A stretch of DNA of 64,000 nt, from assembly GCA_004431415.1 (NCBI GenBank), contig QPMI01000047.1:62001-126000 (forward strand), read 5' to 3'. Each line of letters starts with the position of its first letter. Position 1 is the stretch's first letter. The notes under the pieces are model-generated. The model searched no databases. It was not told where the DNA came from and was given only the letters and a program-made list of their open reading frames with translations. The position numbers and the translations under genes are program-made. The stretch comes from Cyanophora paradoxa (Eukaryota; Glaucocystophyceae; Cyanophorales; Cyanophoraceae). This document shows, piece by piece, positions 21,509 to 29,924 of the stretch.

Positions 21509-22437
21509 TGGCGCCCTCATTTAAAATTACTGCTCCACCAGGGGCATATCAAGTCGACATACTTTTCATAGGACGTTTTCGACTATTTGCAGCGATTGAG
21601 ATTGCAACTCGATTCGCAGTTGTCAGAAAGCTTGAAGATGCTAAACAGATTCCGAAATTCATCGCTCAGCTGCCGGGGATCTGGGGTTTTTCGGGCGACA
21701 ATGGCTTTAATACGGCTGCTGTGCGGGCAATGGCCGAAGAGAATTCATTTTCGATGCACACTGACGTCGCTAAGGATGATCACATATCGAAAGGCGACAA
21801 GCTAGCAATCATCGATCGATTCGCACGGACATTGCGAGCCCTGATTCAGGCAGACACAGAGGAACGAGGGTCGCCGAATTTTCTCTCCCGGCTGCCTGCT
21901 TTGATCAAGGCATACAATCAAACAAAACACAGCTCTTTTGGCAGAGAGTATTCACCAGCCTGGATGCGAGATCACCCGCAGGTCGCTGCCCAGCTGCACC
22001 AGGTGCGTCAACGACAGAACGACATTGAGAGAGACGCGTTGAATCTACCAAAGCCAGGGACTGAGGTGCAGATACTGGAGCCTAAGAGCAGCATTTTTGC
22101 GAAGGGAGCTACGAAACCGAGCAAGGAGACGTACACAGTCGTGGGGCAGGACAGGAACCGAATAAGGGTCGCAACCAAAGAGGGACAGATATTAAGCCGT
22201 AGAATCAAGCCTTCAGAAATTCGAGCCCCGAGACAGCTTCCGAATCAGTCAAAAATAGAACGAGCTGCGGCCAAAGCAAAGCAAGAGCGACAGCTACGGC
22301 GCGAGGGTCTCATTGAAACGAAAAAGTATAGCGGACAGAGTCGGCAAGCTCGTGAGCTCAAGAAACTAGAGGTTGCAGGGGAGCCTTCGCTGCGGTTAGG
22401 CAGTAAGGTCGCTGGAAACTATGCCCGCCGCAATTAG
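21508..22437 (+). CDS. int: Polinton RVE-family integrase
   Basis: 309 residues; inserts the element's DNA into the host genome by strand transfer. The RNase H-fold core shows the first Asp in YQVDILFIG (about 12), the second in FSGDNGFN (about 69) and a third acidic position in AIIDRFARTLR (about 105). This third residue is Asp rather than the usual Glu, giving D-D-D instead of D-D-E. A C-terminal small beta-barrel-like region (VQILEP..TYTVVGQDRNRIRV, about 190-225) and a basic tail follow. The start overlaps the polymerase stop by one base. The 3' end overlaps the convergent small basic gene by 42 bp. The 6-bp target duplication at the element ends fits the activity of this class. Confidence 0.9.
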   Translation: MAPSFKITAPPGAYQVDILFIGRFRLFAAIEIATRFAVVRKLEDAKQIPKFIAQLPGIWGFSGDNGFNTAAVRAMAEENSFSMHTDVAKDDHISKGDKLAIIDRFARTLRALIQADTEERGSPNFLSRLPALIKAYNQTKHSSFGREYSPAWMRDHPQVAAQLHQVRQRQNDIERDALNLPKPGTEVQILEPKSSIFAKGATKPSKETYTVVGQDRNRIRVATKEGQILSRRIKPSEIRAPRQLPNQSKIERAAAKAKQERQLRREGLIETKKYSGQSRQARELKKLEVAGEPSLRLGSKVAGNYARRN

Positions 22438-22713
22438 CGACCTAATTTCAGTGCGCCTTCGCTCTCGGTATTTTCGGTCGTTGTCAAGTTTTCGTTCAGG
22501 GTGTGCAAGGTTATATTGACGGGAGACAGCAATCTGCCGCTGCCGGTAATCTGGATTTTCATGGTATCGCTTTCGCTGCAGCTCTGCACGTCTTTTGCGT
22601 CTCTCTGCAAGTATCTCTGGCGTAACCTCAGTACGTATGTGCGCGGGCTTCTCAAAATTCTTGCGAGGCCTGCCTCGTGGACGGGAAGCAGTCGTGAATT
22701 CAGCACTGTCCAT
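22396..22713 (-). CDS. Small basic AT-hook-like protein
   Basis: 105 residues from ATG at 22713. A longer upstream frame lacks an ATG. Near the N-terminus SRPRGRPRK (about 11-19) is a typical AT-hook core (RGRP), followed by a very basic helical segment (ERRKRRAELQRKRY..DYRQRQ) and a second basic stretch (NDRKYRERRR). AT-hooks bind the minor groove of AT-rich DNA, so DNA condensation or transcription control is inferred. It is divergent from the gene at 22817, and a TATA-like word on its sense strand (CCTATATAAC, 22735-22744) lies about 22 bp upstream of the ATG. The 97-residue protein at 63271-63564 in the second element has a similar basic make-up. Family not identified. Confidence 0.65.
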   Translation of the reverse strand: MDSAEFTTASRPRGRPRKNFEKPAHIRTEVTPEILAERRKRRAELQRKRYHENPDYRQRQIAVSRQYNLAHPERKLDNDRKYRERRRTEIRSLIAAGIVSSDLTA

Positions 22714-22734
22714 TTGATGAGTGGTGCTGTGATT

Positions 22735-22744
22735 GTTATATAGG
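22735..22744 (-). promoter_or_regulatory. TATA-like element for the AT-hook gene
   Basis: CCTATATAAC on the minus strand, about 22 bp upstream of the ATG at 22713. Confidence 0.45.
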
Positions 22745-22803
22745 AAAGAAATTCGAGAAACGTTTATGGCGCGTTCAAATCGAAAAATTAAATCGCAGCG
22801 GTT

Positions 22804-22810
22804 TATATAA
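22804..22810 (+). promoter_or_regulatory. TATA-like element directly before the 22817 gene
   Basis: TATATAA lies 6 bp before the ATG. The same arrangement is seen before the fibre gene (29916-29924), which suggests an element-specific promoter with a very short leader. Confidence 0.45.
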
Positions 22811-22816
22811 AGCAAA

Positions 22817-23101
22817 ATGGTCGCAGACAAGCAGCGACGCTGCGCCTCAGGAACAATTCGATTTGGGAAGTACCGCGGTGAAACTCATCTTAAAGTAGTT
22901 TTTAGCGACCCAAAGTATGCGGAATGGTTGTTATCTTGGCCGCATCTTCGTGAGTACGACAAACGTGAATTGCAGCACGCTTTTGAGATTTGTCAATTAG
23001 AAGAACCAGCGATGGTTCAGGGAAGGATTGATCGAGCAAAACAGCAAAGGAGACCTACTGTGGAGGATCTTCCGGATTTGCCTGATTTTGACTTGTCTTA
23101 A
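22817..23101 (+). CDS. Small protein with ExoX-C-like motif
   Basis: 94 residues. The central IRFGKYRGETHLKVVFSDPK followed by YAEWLLSWP resembles the FGKYKGKxxxEVxxxDPxYxxWLL motif of the exodeoxyribonuclease X-like C-terminal family, which is widespread in phages and large DNA viruses and is linked to nucleic-acid processing. No nuclease catalytic domain accompanies it, so the activity is unknown. Short basic and acidic tails flank the motif (ending DLPDLPDFDLS). A TATA-like word sits just upstream. Its first codons share a 16-base word, GTCGCAGACAAGCAGC, with DNA just upstream of the next gene. Confidence 0.6.
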   Translation: MVADKQRRCASGTIRFGKYRGETHLKVVFSDPKYAEWLLSWPHLREYDKRELQHAFEICQLEEPAMVQGRIDRAKQQRRPTVEDLPDLPDFDLS

Positions 23102-23155
23102 AGAGATCTCTATCTCAGATTGTAAAGTCGCAGACAAGCAGCTCGGCTGCGCCAA

Positions 23156-23728
23156 ATGGAGGTCACAATTCCAGATGTTCCCGAAGGCGCTGTTGCTATC
23201 CCGCTTGGTGGAATCCGCAATCATCGTCGAGTAATTATCGCCTATGCACTTGTTAGTCAGGATGATGCTCAACGTGTTCTTGGATTTCGGTGGAGATTAA
23301 ATAACTATGGATATGCTTTCACAACGATCAATGGTGAGACCGTGTATTTGCATCGATTTATCAGCGGCAATCTTGAGAATGGATTAACTGTTGATCACAT
23401 AAATCTAAACAAGCTTGACAATCGCCGCGAAAATTTGCGTTTGGCAACCAAGCGCCAGCAGCAGCTGAACCAAAACCGGCGGGTCACAAACACATCAGGT
23501 TTCACTGGTGTTTACTTCGATAAGTGGTGTGGTAAATGGCAAGCACATTATCGGATAAATGGGCATCGGAAGCACATCGGTCTGTTTCAAACAGCAGAAG
23601 AAGCTGCTAAAGCCAGAGACACCTATGCCCTTGATCACACTTCCGAATCTGATCGTCCATTCCTGCGTATGAATTTCACAAACGAATCCTCCGTCCACCC
23701 ATCGCTCCCTTCAGTTGTGAACTCGTAG
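23156..23728 (+). CDS. HNH endonuclease with AP2 domain (homing-type), copy 1
   Basis: 190 residues. The HNH motif spans about 60-100 (VYLHRFISG, DHINLNKLDNRRENLRLAT), followed by an AP2 DNA-binding domain (TSGFTGVYFDKWCGKWQAHY..IGLFQTAEEAAKARDTYALDH, about 115-165). This pairing is known for mobile HNH endonucleases of phages and algal viruses that cut DNA lacking the gene. It is a paralogue of the gene at 36978-37505. It lies between replication and structural blocks, and its 3' end overlaps the convergent gene at 23676 by 53 bp. It may be a selfish passenger rather than an element function. Confidence 0.85.
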   Translation: MEVTIPDVPEGAVAIPLGGIRNHRRVIIAYALVSQDDAQRVLGFRWRLNNYGYAFTTINGETVYLHRFISGNLENGLTVDHINLNKLDNRRENLRLATKRQQQLNQNRRVTNTSGFTGVYFDKWCGKWQAHYRINGHRKHIGLFQTAEEAAKARDTYALDHTSESDRPFLRMNFTNESSVHPSLPSVVNS

Positions 23729-24305
23729 AATTCGCTTCAGACACATAAGGCGTAGCGGGCTTTACAGCTGCATCATCGAAAGCTTGTGAAGCCTTCTCTT
23801 TTTCGTTTTTCAGATACCGCAAATCCGGCACGTCCATGGGTCTGTGCTTAAACATTTCGCTGCGCAACATGTCGCGGATCTTTGCTCTCTCTTTCTTCTC
23901 TTTTACATACGATTCGATATTCGACGACCTTGCTTCTAAATCTCGCAATTTAGCAGCTAACTCGTCAAACTGGCTTTTGCTTATAGCTGGTGTTCTTATT
24001 TTTGGCCCTGAATAGCGTGGTTCAGAGGCCATGGCTTGGATAATTCTAGCAGCATCATCATCGATATCGGACTGCATTTCGTTTACAGTTTTAGCCTGGG
24101 CGTGACGGTCATCGGTTGCACTGGCATTAGCAGCTGCGGAGGCGATCGTTTTAGCTACGGGTGCATTTAGGCGGGGGTCACTAGCTAGCTCACCGCTAGG
24201 ATTAGCAACAGCTGCGCCTTCAGTCGACCCACTTTCAACTAGTGGTTCAACAACATTGACCTTGCGTCTTTCACGATATCCCTTCTTAGGAATTCCGCGA
24301 CTCAT
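23676..24305 (-). CDS. Unknown coiled-coil protein upstream of the HNH gene
   Basis: 209 residues. A basic N-terminus (MSRGIPKKGYRERRK), an Ala/Ser/Asp-rich low-complexity middle, a probable coiled coil (FDELAAKLRDLEARSSNIES followed by YVKEKKERAKIRDML, about 108-145) and a C-terminus ending GAMGGRRIRL. It is the last gene of the minus-strand block ATPase - this gene, starting 9 bp after the ATPase stop. This suggests co-transcription and a virion or assembly role. No homology recognised. It does not contain the His-Asp/Glu-Cys set of the adenovirus-like maturation protease. Confidence 0.7.
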   Translation of the reverse strand: MSRGIPKKGYRERRKVNVVEPLVESGSTEGAAVANPSGELASDPRLNAPVAKTIASAAANASATDDRHAQAKTVNEMQSDIDDDAARIIQAMASEPRYSGPKIRTPAISKSQFDELAAKLRDLEARSSNIESYVKEKKERAKIRDMLRSEMFKHRPMDVPDLRYLKNEKEKASQAFDDAAVKPATPYVSEANSTSSQLKGAMGGRRIRL

Positions 24306-24314
24306 CTTATTTTC

Positions 24315-25058
24315 TTAAGCTAAGATTTTAAAACGCTTCTTTTTAGAGACAACAGGCGAAGAATCTTCGGTCTTAGGCTCTTCTTGTCTTAGCCATTTTG
24401 TAAAACGAAAACTCTTATCTTCAACTGCCTTATCAACATACCAGGCCGTATCGTACTTAGTTCCATCTAGGACTAGGCACTGATAATCGTGCGCCCAGGT
24501 TTCAAACAAGGCAATAAATTCGTCTTTTGGAAGATGGCTAAACTCTCTGTAGATGGCCTCCAGCTCCGTGTGATTAGAGTAACTGAAGAAAAAACAATAG
24601 TCGGAGTTCGATCTTATAGATTGACTAAGAGCTGTTAGTTTTTGCGACATTAAAATCGTTGAAATGTTAAAATGGCGCCCCTGATTGAAAAGACGATTAA
24701 CAACCTTGCTGTTTCGAAGATCAACAGTTTCAGATGCAGCAACGAGGTCATCCAATACAAGCAATATCTGTGGCGCTTTCTTTTTGTTTTCGATCAGCTT
24801 GCGCTGTGAGTCAATTATCTCTGCAACGATAGAGGGCTGAAAATCGTCGTAAAGCTCATTAGTTATTGCCGAATATTCGCCATTGAATTTTGTGGCCGTA
24901 AACACGACGACTCGATTAATCTTTGGATAGAGCAGCCGCAGCAGATGCTTGGTGCAGTAGAAAGACTTGCCGCTATTAGATTTCGATATAAACAGGGCCT
25001 TAAATGGGACCCTCATGTCTCCCGGCTGGAACTGTGCGAGCTCTTGAGACTGATCCAT
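24315..25058 (-). CDS. FtsK/HerA-type genome packaging ATPase
   Basis: 247 residues from ATG at 25058; the frame extends one codon upstream only through TTG. The Walker A motif is FISKSNSGKSF (about 25-35) and the Walker B motif is ILLVLDDLV (about 99-107). A downstream sensor-like LMSQKLTALSQSIRSNSDYC (about 137-156) resembles the A32-like ATPases of Polintons, poxviruses and other large DNA viruses, which pump genomes into capsids. It sits between the capsid genes and a coiled-coil gene on the same strand, the usual Polinton morphogenesis cluster. The C-terminus is basic (SKKKRFKILA). Confidence 0.9.
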   Translation of the reverse strand: MDQSQELAQFQPGDMRVPFKALFISKSNSGKSFYCTKHLLRLLYPKINRVVVFTATKFNGEYSAITNELYDDFQPSIVAEIIDSQRKLIENKKKAPQILLVLDDLVAASETVDLRNSKVVNRLFNQGRHFNISTILMSQKLTALSQSIRSNSDYCFFFSYSNHTELEAIYREFSHLPKDEFIALFETWAHDYQCLVLDGTKYDTAWYVDKAVEDKSFRFTKWLRQEEPKTEDSSPVVSKKKRFKILA

Positions 25059-25109
25059 CAAAAAATTAACTACTGAAATTCGCAGGCAAACACAACCGCG
25101 ACACTTTGA

Positions 25110-26498
25110 CTAGAGATTAACTTTCCGAAGTCCCGCAGCATCAACAATTAGGACAGTGTGCAGGAGTGCTCGTACCTGAACGTAGATCTTGTTGTTTGCA
25201 TCATACGCTGCAGGGTTCATAATATTCAGGAAGCAGCTGCTGCTGTTGGTGAGATCCACGAAACCAGTTTGAGCAGCATTTCGGATCGATTTATCTCCAC
25301 TAATGCAAAATGGCAATCCAGTTAGCACGTATCTGTTAAGAGGTGCGTCGAGATTTGAGCATTTGAAGACATCAGCGATGAGTTCTGCACCTTGCAAGAG
25401 CGGGACAGGCTCGTTAGAATAAAGCCGCTGGCCATTCAATTCGCAGGAAATAGTTATGTCACGAGCATTGGCCTCGGTTTTAAGGACACTGTGTTTTCCA
25501 TCAGTTTGGTTCATATTTGTCTGCTTGCGAATGCTAACAAAAAGGCCATAGCAGAGCCCACTGATTTGAGACAGATTAATCCGGGTGGGCGCACCAGCAC
25601 CTGCATAGGTAATTGAATCAGCATCAACCCAGCCGACCTCTGTAGCGGGAATCGCAATTCCAGACGATTTGACCTTTTCAATAACCTGTGCAAAAGTAGC
25701 CTCATCCACGTTGATGCAGTACGCAATAATCTTCGGGTTGCTCAGCTGTGGTTCCGCGGGGGTAACCGAGAGAAGATTTGGAGTGAGGTTTTCGCCGAGG
25801 TGGGCGACAATGGCGGGTGCAGCTCCGACAGCCCCAAGGCCATCATCAGCAGAGGCATCTGCACCGGCATCGTATGTCTTTGCAAAGCGAGCGCCAAAGC
25901 TGGTCTCGACGAATCCCTGGGCACGATCACGGAACCAGACCTCAACTGCAATTTCGCCAGAAAGGGCGCCAATTGGCAGCACTGAGCCTTCCCAAGGGCA
26001 CGGAATTTTCACAGTAAACACGCCTCCAGTGCGGTTGCTTCCAGCAGGAGGCGTTCCGTGGAGCCAGCCGCCTGATCGATACTTCTTTTTGAGCTGGGCC
26101 TCGTCGTTGAACAGGAGGGCGCTATGCACAAGCCAGTCCTCCGGAACAATGTAGCTGTAGGAAGCGTACTTGATCTCAATTCGCTTTACAAGTGCACCGA
26201 CTGAACGCAAATAGCCGGAGCGAACAAGGTCAGTGTCACCAGTAAATGCAGTCAGCTCTGGAAGGGTGAACTGCAGTTCGAGCCCTTGCAGAAAATTGTA
26301 CCGAGGCAGGAAGTATGTGACTCGCTTTCCGAAACAGTCGCCATAGTCATTGCTCGGGTTTACGACGACCCTTACCGGTTTGGTTTGGCTTGTCATCCCC
26401 AGCATGAGCTCGTTATTCATAAAGAAATCCTTTGCCTCCTGGGGCGTCGTGAGGAGCTCTTTAAGACCGAGTCGCTGCAAATTCTGCGTAACGTCCAT
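25110..26498 (-). CDS. Probable major capsid protein (double jelly-roll)
   Basis: 462 residues, in the size range of Polinton major capsid proteins. The sequence is beta-rich with repeated aromatic/Asn turns (VVVNPSNDYGDCFGKRVTYF, EIAVEVWFRDRAQGF, ITISCELNGQRLYSNEPVPL). It lies between the packaging ATPase and the probable penton gene, the typical order MCP-mCP-ATPase. The identification rests on size, composition, position and general resemblance to Polinton capsid proteins. The jelly-roll fold itself cannot be proven by eye. Confidence 0.8.
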   Translation of the reverse strand: MDVTQNLQRLGLKELLTTPQEAKDFFMNNELMLGMTSQTKPVRVVVNPSNDYGDCFGKRVTYFLPRYNFLQGLELQFTLPELTAFTGDTDLVRSGYLRSVGALVKRIEIKYASYSYIVPEDWLVHSALLFNDEAQLKKKYRSGGWLHGTPPAGSNRTGGVFTVKIPCPWEGSVLPIGALSGEIAVEVWFRDRAQGFVETSFGARFAKTYDAGADASADDGLGAVGAAPAIVAHLGENLTPNLLSVTPAEPQLSNPKIIAYCINVDEATFAQVIEKVKSSGIAIPATEVGWVDADSITYAGAGAPTRINLSQISGLCYGLFVSIRKQTNMNQTDGKHSVLKTEANARDITISCELNGQRLYSNEPVPLLQGAELIADVFKCSNLDAPLNRYVLTGLPFCISGDKSIRNAAQTGFVDLTNSSSCFLNIMNPAAYDANNKIYVQVRALLHTVLIVDAAGLRKVNL

Positions 26499-26548
26499 GG
26501 ATTTGTATAACTGCTATGAAAGAAAATAATTTGCATCAATGTGTCAGC

Positions 26549-27505
26549 TCAATTTGAAGCGCTGACCCACGGGTACGTCTTGGATCGCTTTCGCAGCTGA
26601 AGCTTGGCAAGCTCGTAAAGTGGATCACCATTAGGTTCATCTGTGCCGTAGCGAATCTCGAAAATCATTGAGACAGGAGCTCCATTTAAATCAGCGATTC
26701 GCTGCATATAATCATAAATTTCAACAGTAAGAGATGAAAGGTCACGTTTTGAATAGTAATACTTATAGAGCGAGTGCGACTCTGTAGAATCATAATAAAC
26801 TGTCTCTCCAGGGCGTACCGTGCTTGGAACTGACAGTTTTGCAAAGAATCCAGGGATTGATGTGTTTGGCATACTAATTAGGTCCCCTATCTCAGGCACC
26901 CGAAGAAGCACATGATCATCAGGAGTTGTATCAGGCTCATATGTACCCTTAATAAACTGTGTAGTCAAAGTCATTGTTTCAGAAGGAATCGGCAAGATTG
27001 ATGGGAGCCCGAGAAGCTTTGCAGTGCGCTGTGCTCTGGCTACTGCTTGATAATCTCGTTTTTCCTTTCCTCCGATTTTTTGCGGCACAATGAGCGCAAT
27101 GTAAAATTCAAATTCTGCTGTGAACGTTATTAATTTGGCCACTGAATCATATGTGCAGCTGAGCCCAGAGCCACTCAATAAGACATTGATATTAGCGGCA
27201 ATCTCGCCAGCAGTATAGTTCCCCGGTGGGATAACTACGTTTTGCCAAGGTCCAAAGCCAGCTTCAGGCGGATCAGGGCCTTCATTTTGAGGATCATACT
27301 TGCACCAGTAAATATATGTTCGAAACACAAGGTCCTCGGTAGGGTCAAGCTTGTCCACTGTTTTCATTGTGTTGGGGATCTCAGCCGAGACCAGGCGCAC
27401 TGCCTTTACATCCTGATATATCTTTGGCAACGTTACTTTAAACTTTGAAGTGGATGTAAGCTCGTCCGCCAGGTGGCTTGCAACGCAGACGTAGTCCGTA
27501 GGCAT
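26549..27505 (-). CDS. Probable minor capsid (penton) protein
   Basis: 318 residues. The N-terminus TSTSKFKVTLPKIYQDVKAV followed by RLVSAEIPNTMKTV resembles the opening of Polinton/virophage penton-like proteins (F.V.LP.....V..V.L.S.EIPNT). It continues with beta-rich stretches and a VVIPPGNYTAGEIAANINVL motif typical of minor capsid proteins in these viruses, which close the five-fold vertices. It lies directly upstream of the major capsid gene on the same strand and divergent from the gene at 27534 (28 bp apart). Confidence 0.75.
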   Translation of the reverse strand: MPTDYVCVASHLADELTSTSKFKVTLPKIYQDVKAVRLVSAEIPNTMKTVDKLDPTEDLVFRTYIYWCKYDPQNEGPDPPEAGFGPWQNVVIPPGNYTAGEIAANINVLLSGSGLSCTYDSVAKLITFTAEFEFYIALIVPQKIGGKEKRDYQAVARAQRTAKLLGLPSILPIPSETMTLTTQFIKGTYEPDTTPDDHVLLRVPEIGDLISMPNTSIPGFFAKLSVPSTVRPGETVYYDSTESHSLYKYYYSKRDLSSLTVEIYDYMQRIADLNGAPVSMIFEIRYGTDEPNGDPLYELAKLQLRKRSKTYPWVSASN

Positions 27506-27533
27506 CTTTTTTAATATCAGTTAGAGAATAAAA

Positions 27534-28424
27534 ATGCGGCTCAGCTTTGACAGCAGAGACAGAAGGCCAATGGATTTAGAGGCAAACTTTGTGCTCGAGA
27601 TAAACGAACCTATAATCAACCCTGTTGCTGTACGACTTACCCAGTGCGAATTTGCAAACAGCCTTTACACCAGCATTAAAGATGAGTATCTTTCTATCAC
27701 CTTTCCCTACCTTGGAACAGAAAATGTGGAGGTTTTTGAGCCAGGCATAATTACTACTGCAAATTATGGAGAGACAGATCTTTACAACTTTGGTCTCTCG
27801 TTTAATATTAGGCTAGAAGGGATCTCAATCGCATATTTCAAATTGTTTCGAGACCCAGAGACGCTGAAAATGTCTGCGTATTGCAACCGTTCCTGCACAC
27901 TGACCTGCCAGTTCAAAGCCTTATCGAATCTGCTCGGGCTGAACCGAAATGAGCCCCTCCAGCTGTCTCCTATTGTGCTTGAAGGGCCGCAAAGACCAGC
28001 AACTGCAGCTGAGCGGTATCTAGAGGTTGCTGGCATTCCAGTGACACCTGCTCACCCTGAGTATGGCGTGGATTTCACCGGAAGAATGCAGAGTATAGCA
28101 CTTGGTTACGCCGTCGAATTTCCAAAGATAATCGACATGAACAGCGACCAGTACCTCTTCCTTGTCTGCGAAGAGCTACGGCCGTTTGCTTCGAAGCTTC
28201 GCCGTGGGGCTAAATCAATGTGTAATTACGGGCTCGCTCGAATCCAGATGAGCCAGGATGTCGGAAAGTTTGTATATATAAATCAGGAAAATGACGGCGA
28301 GTGGATTGCCATCGAAGAGCGCCTGGTGCTGACCTCTTTGCGACTGCGCATTGTCGACAGAGATGGTGATGACGTCTCTCTGAATGGCCTGCCTTGGTCT
28401 GGTGAACTGCAATTTTTAGTTTAG
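27534..28424 (+). CDS. Second minor-capsid-like protein
   Basis: 296 residues, starting MRLSFDSRDRRPMDLEANFV. It is organised like the penton-type protein: an N-terminal strand, NPVAVRLTQCEFANSLYTSI resembling the V.L...E..NT.Y.I segment, then GIITTANYGETDLYNF matching the PGNYT..EL motif position. It could be a paralogous vertex protein or a fibre-anchoring protein. The 3' end overlaps the convergent patatin gene by 9 bp. Confidence 0.6.
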   Translation: MRLSFDSRDRRPMDLEANFVLEINEPIINPVAVRLTQCEFANSLYTSIKDEYLSITFPYLGTENVEVFEPGIITTANYGETDLYNFGLSFNIRLEGISIAYFKLFRDPETLKMSAYCNRSCTLTCQFKALSNLLGLNRNEPLQLSPIVLEGPQRPATAAERYLEVAGIPVTPAHPEYGVDFTGRMQSIALGYAVEFPKIIDMNSDQYLFLVCEELRPFASKLRRGAKSMCNYGLARIQMSQDVGKFVYINQENDGEWIAIEERLVLTSLRLRIVDRDGDDVSLNGLPWSGELQFLV

Positions 28425-29900
28425 GTAACGTCCCCGGAAATCAAGCCGGAACGCATTTACATTTATAAATTCGTTTGTTATAATTTGCACATAGTTATAC
28501 ACCTGTGGGGTGATTAAATGCGAGTCACTATGCATTAGATCGAAGCCTGTCATAGTTGGGTTCGCAGCAAGCACATTTGCTAGGACCATGTTTTCAAATA
28601 GTGACCCGTCTCGTAAATATCCTAAATTGGTCAGAATGCTGAAATTAAATAGGACTCCGGCAGCAAAGGCTGGCCCATACATAATGATTTGATGTAGCTC
28701 AAAAGGCTTAGGAAACTCGACTTTGATCCAGGGATTAGGTAAAGTGCCCCCCTGGAACCCTGTCGAGTTAGGTCGCACGTGAGAGGGTGGGTGCAATTCG
28801 TCAAAGTCGTTGCTTGTGATATTCGCATCTGGAATTATAAACCAGTTGACATCGAATGGCGGCTCAACTGTTAATGTGGACGATATGATAAATCTCTCAT
28901 CATTCAGGAGGTCGTAATTTGCCAATAGAAAGCTGCAGAGTGCATTTAGTTTTGCACTTATCTCAGTTTGTTTCAGCCATAAATCAGTCGTGGAAATCAA
29001 ATAAGAAATATTCGAAGGCGAGGCATCATCAAGCTTGCTCATGACTGCAGCTGGCAGCGGAACACTTAAACGCCAGTATCTAGTGAGATTCCTATCTGCA
29101 TCAACTGGAAGCAGCTCCTGCATTTGAAAGTGCGATTCCAGCTCGCTACCTGACATTAGCATAGAAATGATTGGGCTGCCTGAGAGGGATAGGATCCAGC
29201 CCAGAGCGCCCCAGCCTGACGTCTCCGAATTCGAAAAGCCTGCAGTCAATTGCTCACTGGCTTGGACCTCACCACAGCTAATGCTCACAAGAACAATTGG
29301 ATCTTCTGCATCGTAAATTTTACTGGCGTGGCTGAGTGCAGCAACTGAGGGATTATTCAAACAGGCTATCGCCCCGTCAACAAGGTTTTTGTCCCCTAGA
29401 ACCTTCGGTGGAAAGAATGTAGGCGCTGCAGAAGATGCTCTCACTGCATCACGAATCAGCGTGCTTGAATATGGCCCATCCTTCGTAAAAACTACTGGCT
29501 GCATCCGAACTGTATCAAACGCTGTAATTAATACGTCTTTTGTCGATTCTGCAATTGTGTAGTCCAGGGCAACGTCTGTAAGCACCGACTCCAGAGGATT
29601 TGCATCATAGCGGCTTCCTGAGAGCAAGCTTGTCAGTGATCTTGGATTTGCAAATATTGTTGGCAGGTTCGTTTGATATAGACTCAAGATATCACCTGCA
29701 GAATATCGGTAAGCAAGAACAGAGCCTGGAGTTGATGGGATCGCCAATCCGGCCGCTATTATTGCCCCTGTTGAGGTGCCTGCAAAGAAATCAAACAGTT
29801 GTGGAATCGCTTTGCCAGTGATTGCCTCAATCCGTTGCAGAATTCTGGTTATAATTATGCCACGAGCACCTCCACCTGATAACGAGAGAATCACCTTCAT
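28416..29900 (-). CDS. Patatin-like phospholipase with C-terminal discoidin-like region
   Basis: 494 residues from ATG at 29900. The frame continues upstream, but the lipase motif begins directly after this ATG. The oxyanion loop is SGGGARGI (about 7-14), the nucleophile elbow GTSTGAI (about 41-47, Ser), and the catalytic Asp lies in VDGAIACLNNP (about 173). These form the Ser-Asp dyad of patatin lipases, which hydrolyse membrane phospholipids. The C-terminal 120 residues (WIKVEFPKPFELHQIIMYGP ... VNAFRLDFRGRYLN) look like an F5/8-type (discoidin) carbohydrate- or lipid-binding sandwich. A role in membrane penetration at entry or in lysis is inferred. Divergent from the fibre gene, 24 bp apart. 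Confidence 0.85.
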   Translation of the reverse strand: MKVILSLSGGGARGIIITRILQRIEAITGKAIPQLFDFFAGTSTGAIIAAGLAIPSTPGSVLAYRYSAGDILSLYQTNLPTIFANPRSLTSLLSGSRYDANPLESVLTDVALDYTIAESTKDVLITAFDTVRMQPVVFTKDGPYSSTLIRDAVRASSAAPTFFPPKVLGDKNLVDGAIACLNNPSVAALSHASKIYDAEDPIVLVSISCGEVQASEQLTAGFSNSETSGWGALGWILSLSGSPIISMLMSGSELESHFQMQELLPVDADRNLTRYWRLSVPLPAAVMSKLDDASPSNISYLISTTDLWLKQTEISAKLNALCSFLLANYDLLNDERFIISSTLTVEPPFDVNWFIIPDANITSNDFDELHPPSHVRPNSTGFQGGTLPNPWIKVEFPKPFELHQIIMYGPAFAAGVLFNFSILTNLGYLRDGSLFENMVLANVLAANPTMTGFDLMHSDSHLITPQVYNYVQIITNEFINVNAFRLDFRGRYLN

Positions 29901-29915
29901 TTTTAAAAGGAGGCC

Positions 29916-29924
29916 TATATAAAA
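29916..29924 (+). promoter_or_regulatory. TATA-like element directly before the fibre gene
   Basis: TATATAAAA abuts the ATG at 29925, like the arrangement at 22804-22817. Confidence 0.4.

Noticed and set aside
22714-22830. N-terminal extension of the AT-hook protein
   Set aside because: The extension begins with TTG and overlaps the divergent gene's start and TATA-like word. The ATG at 22713 starts the conserved-looking part.
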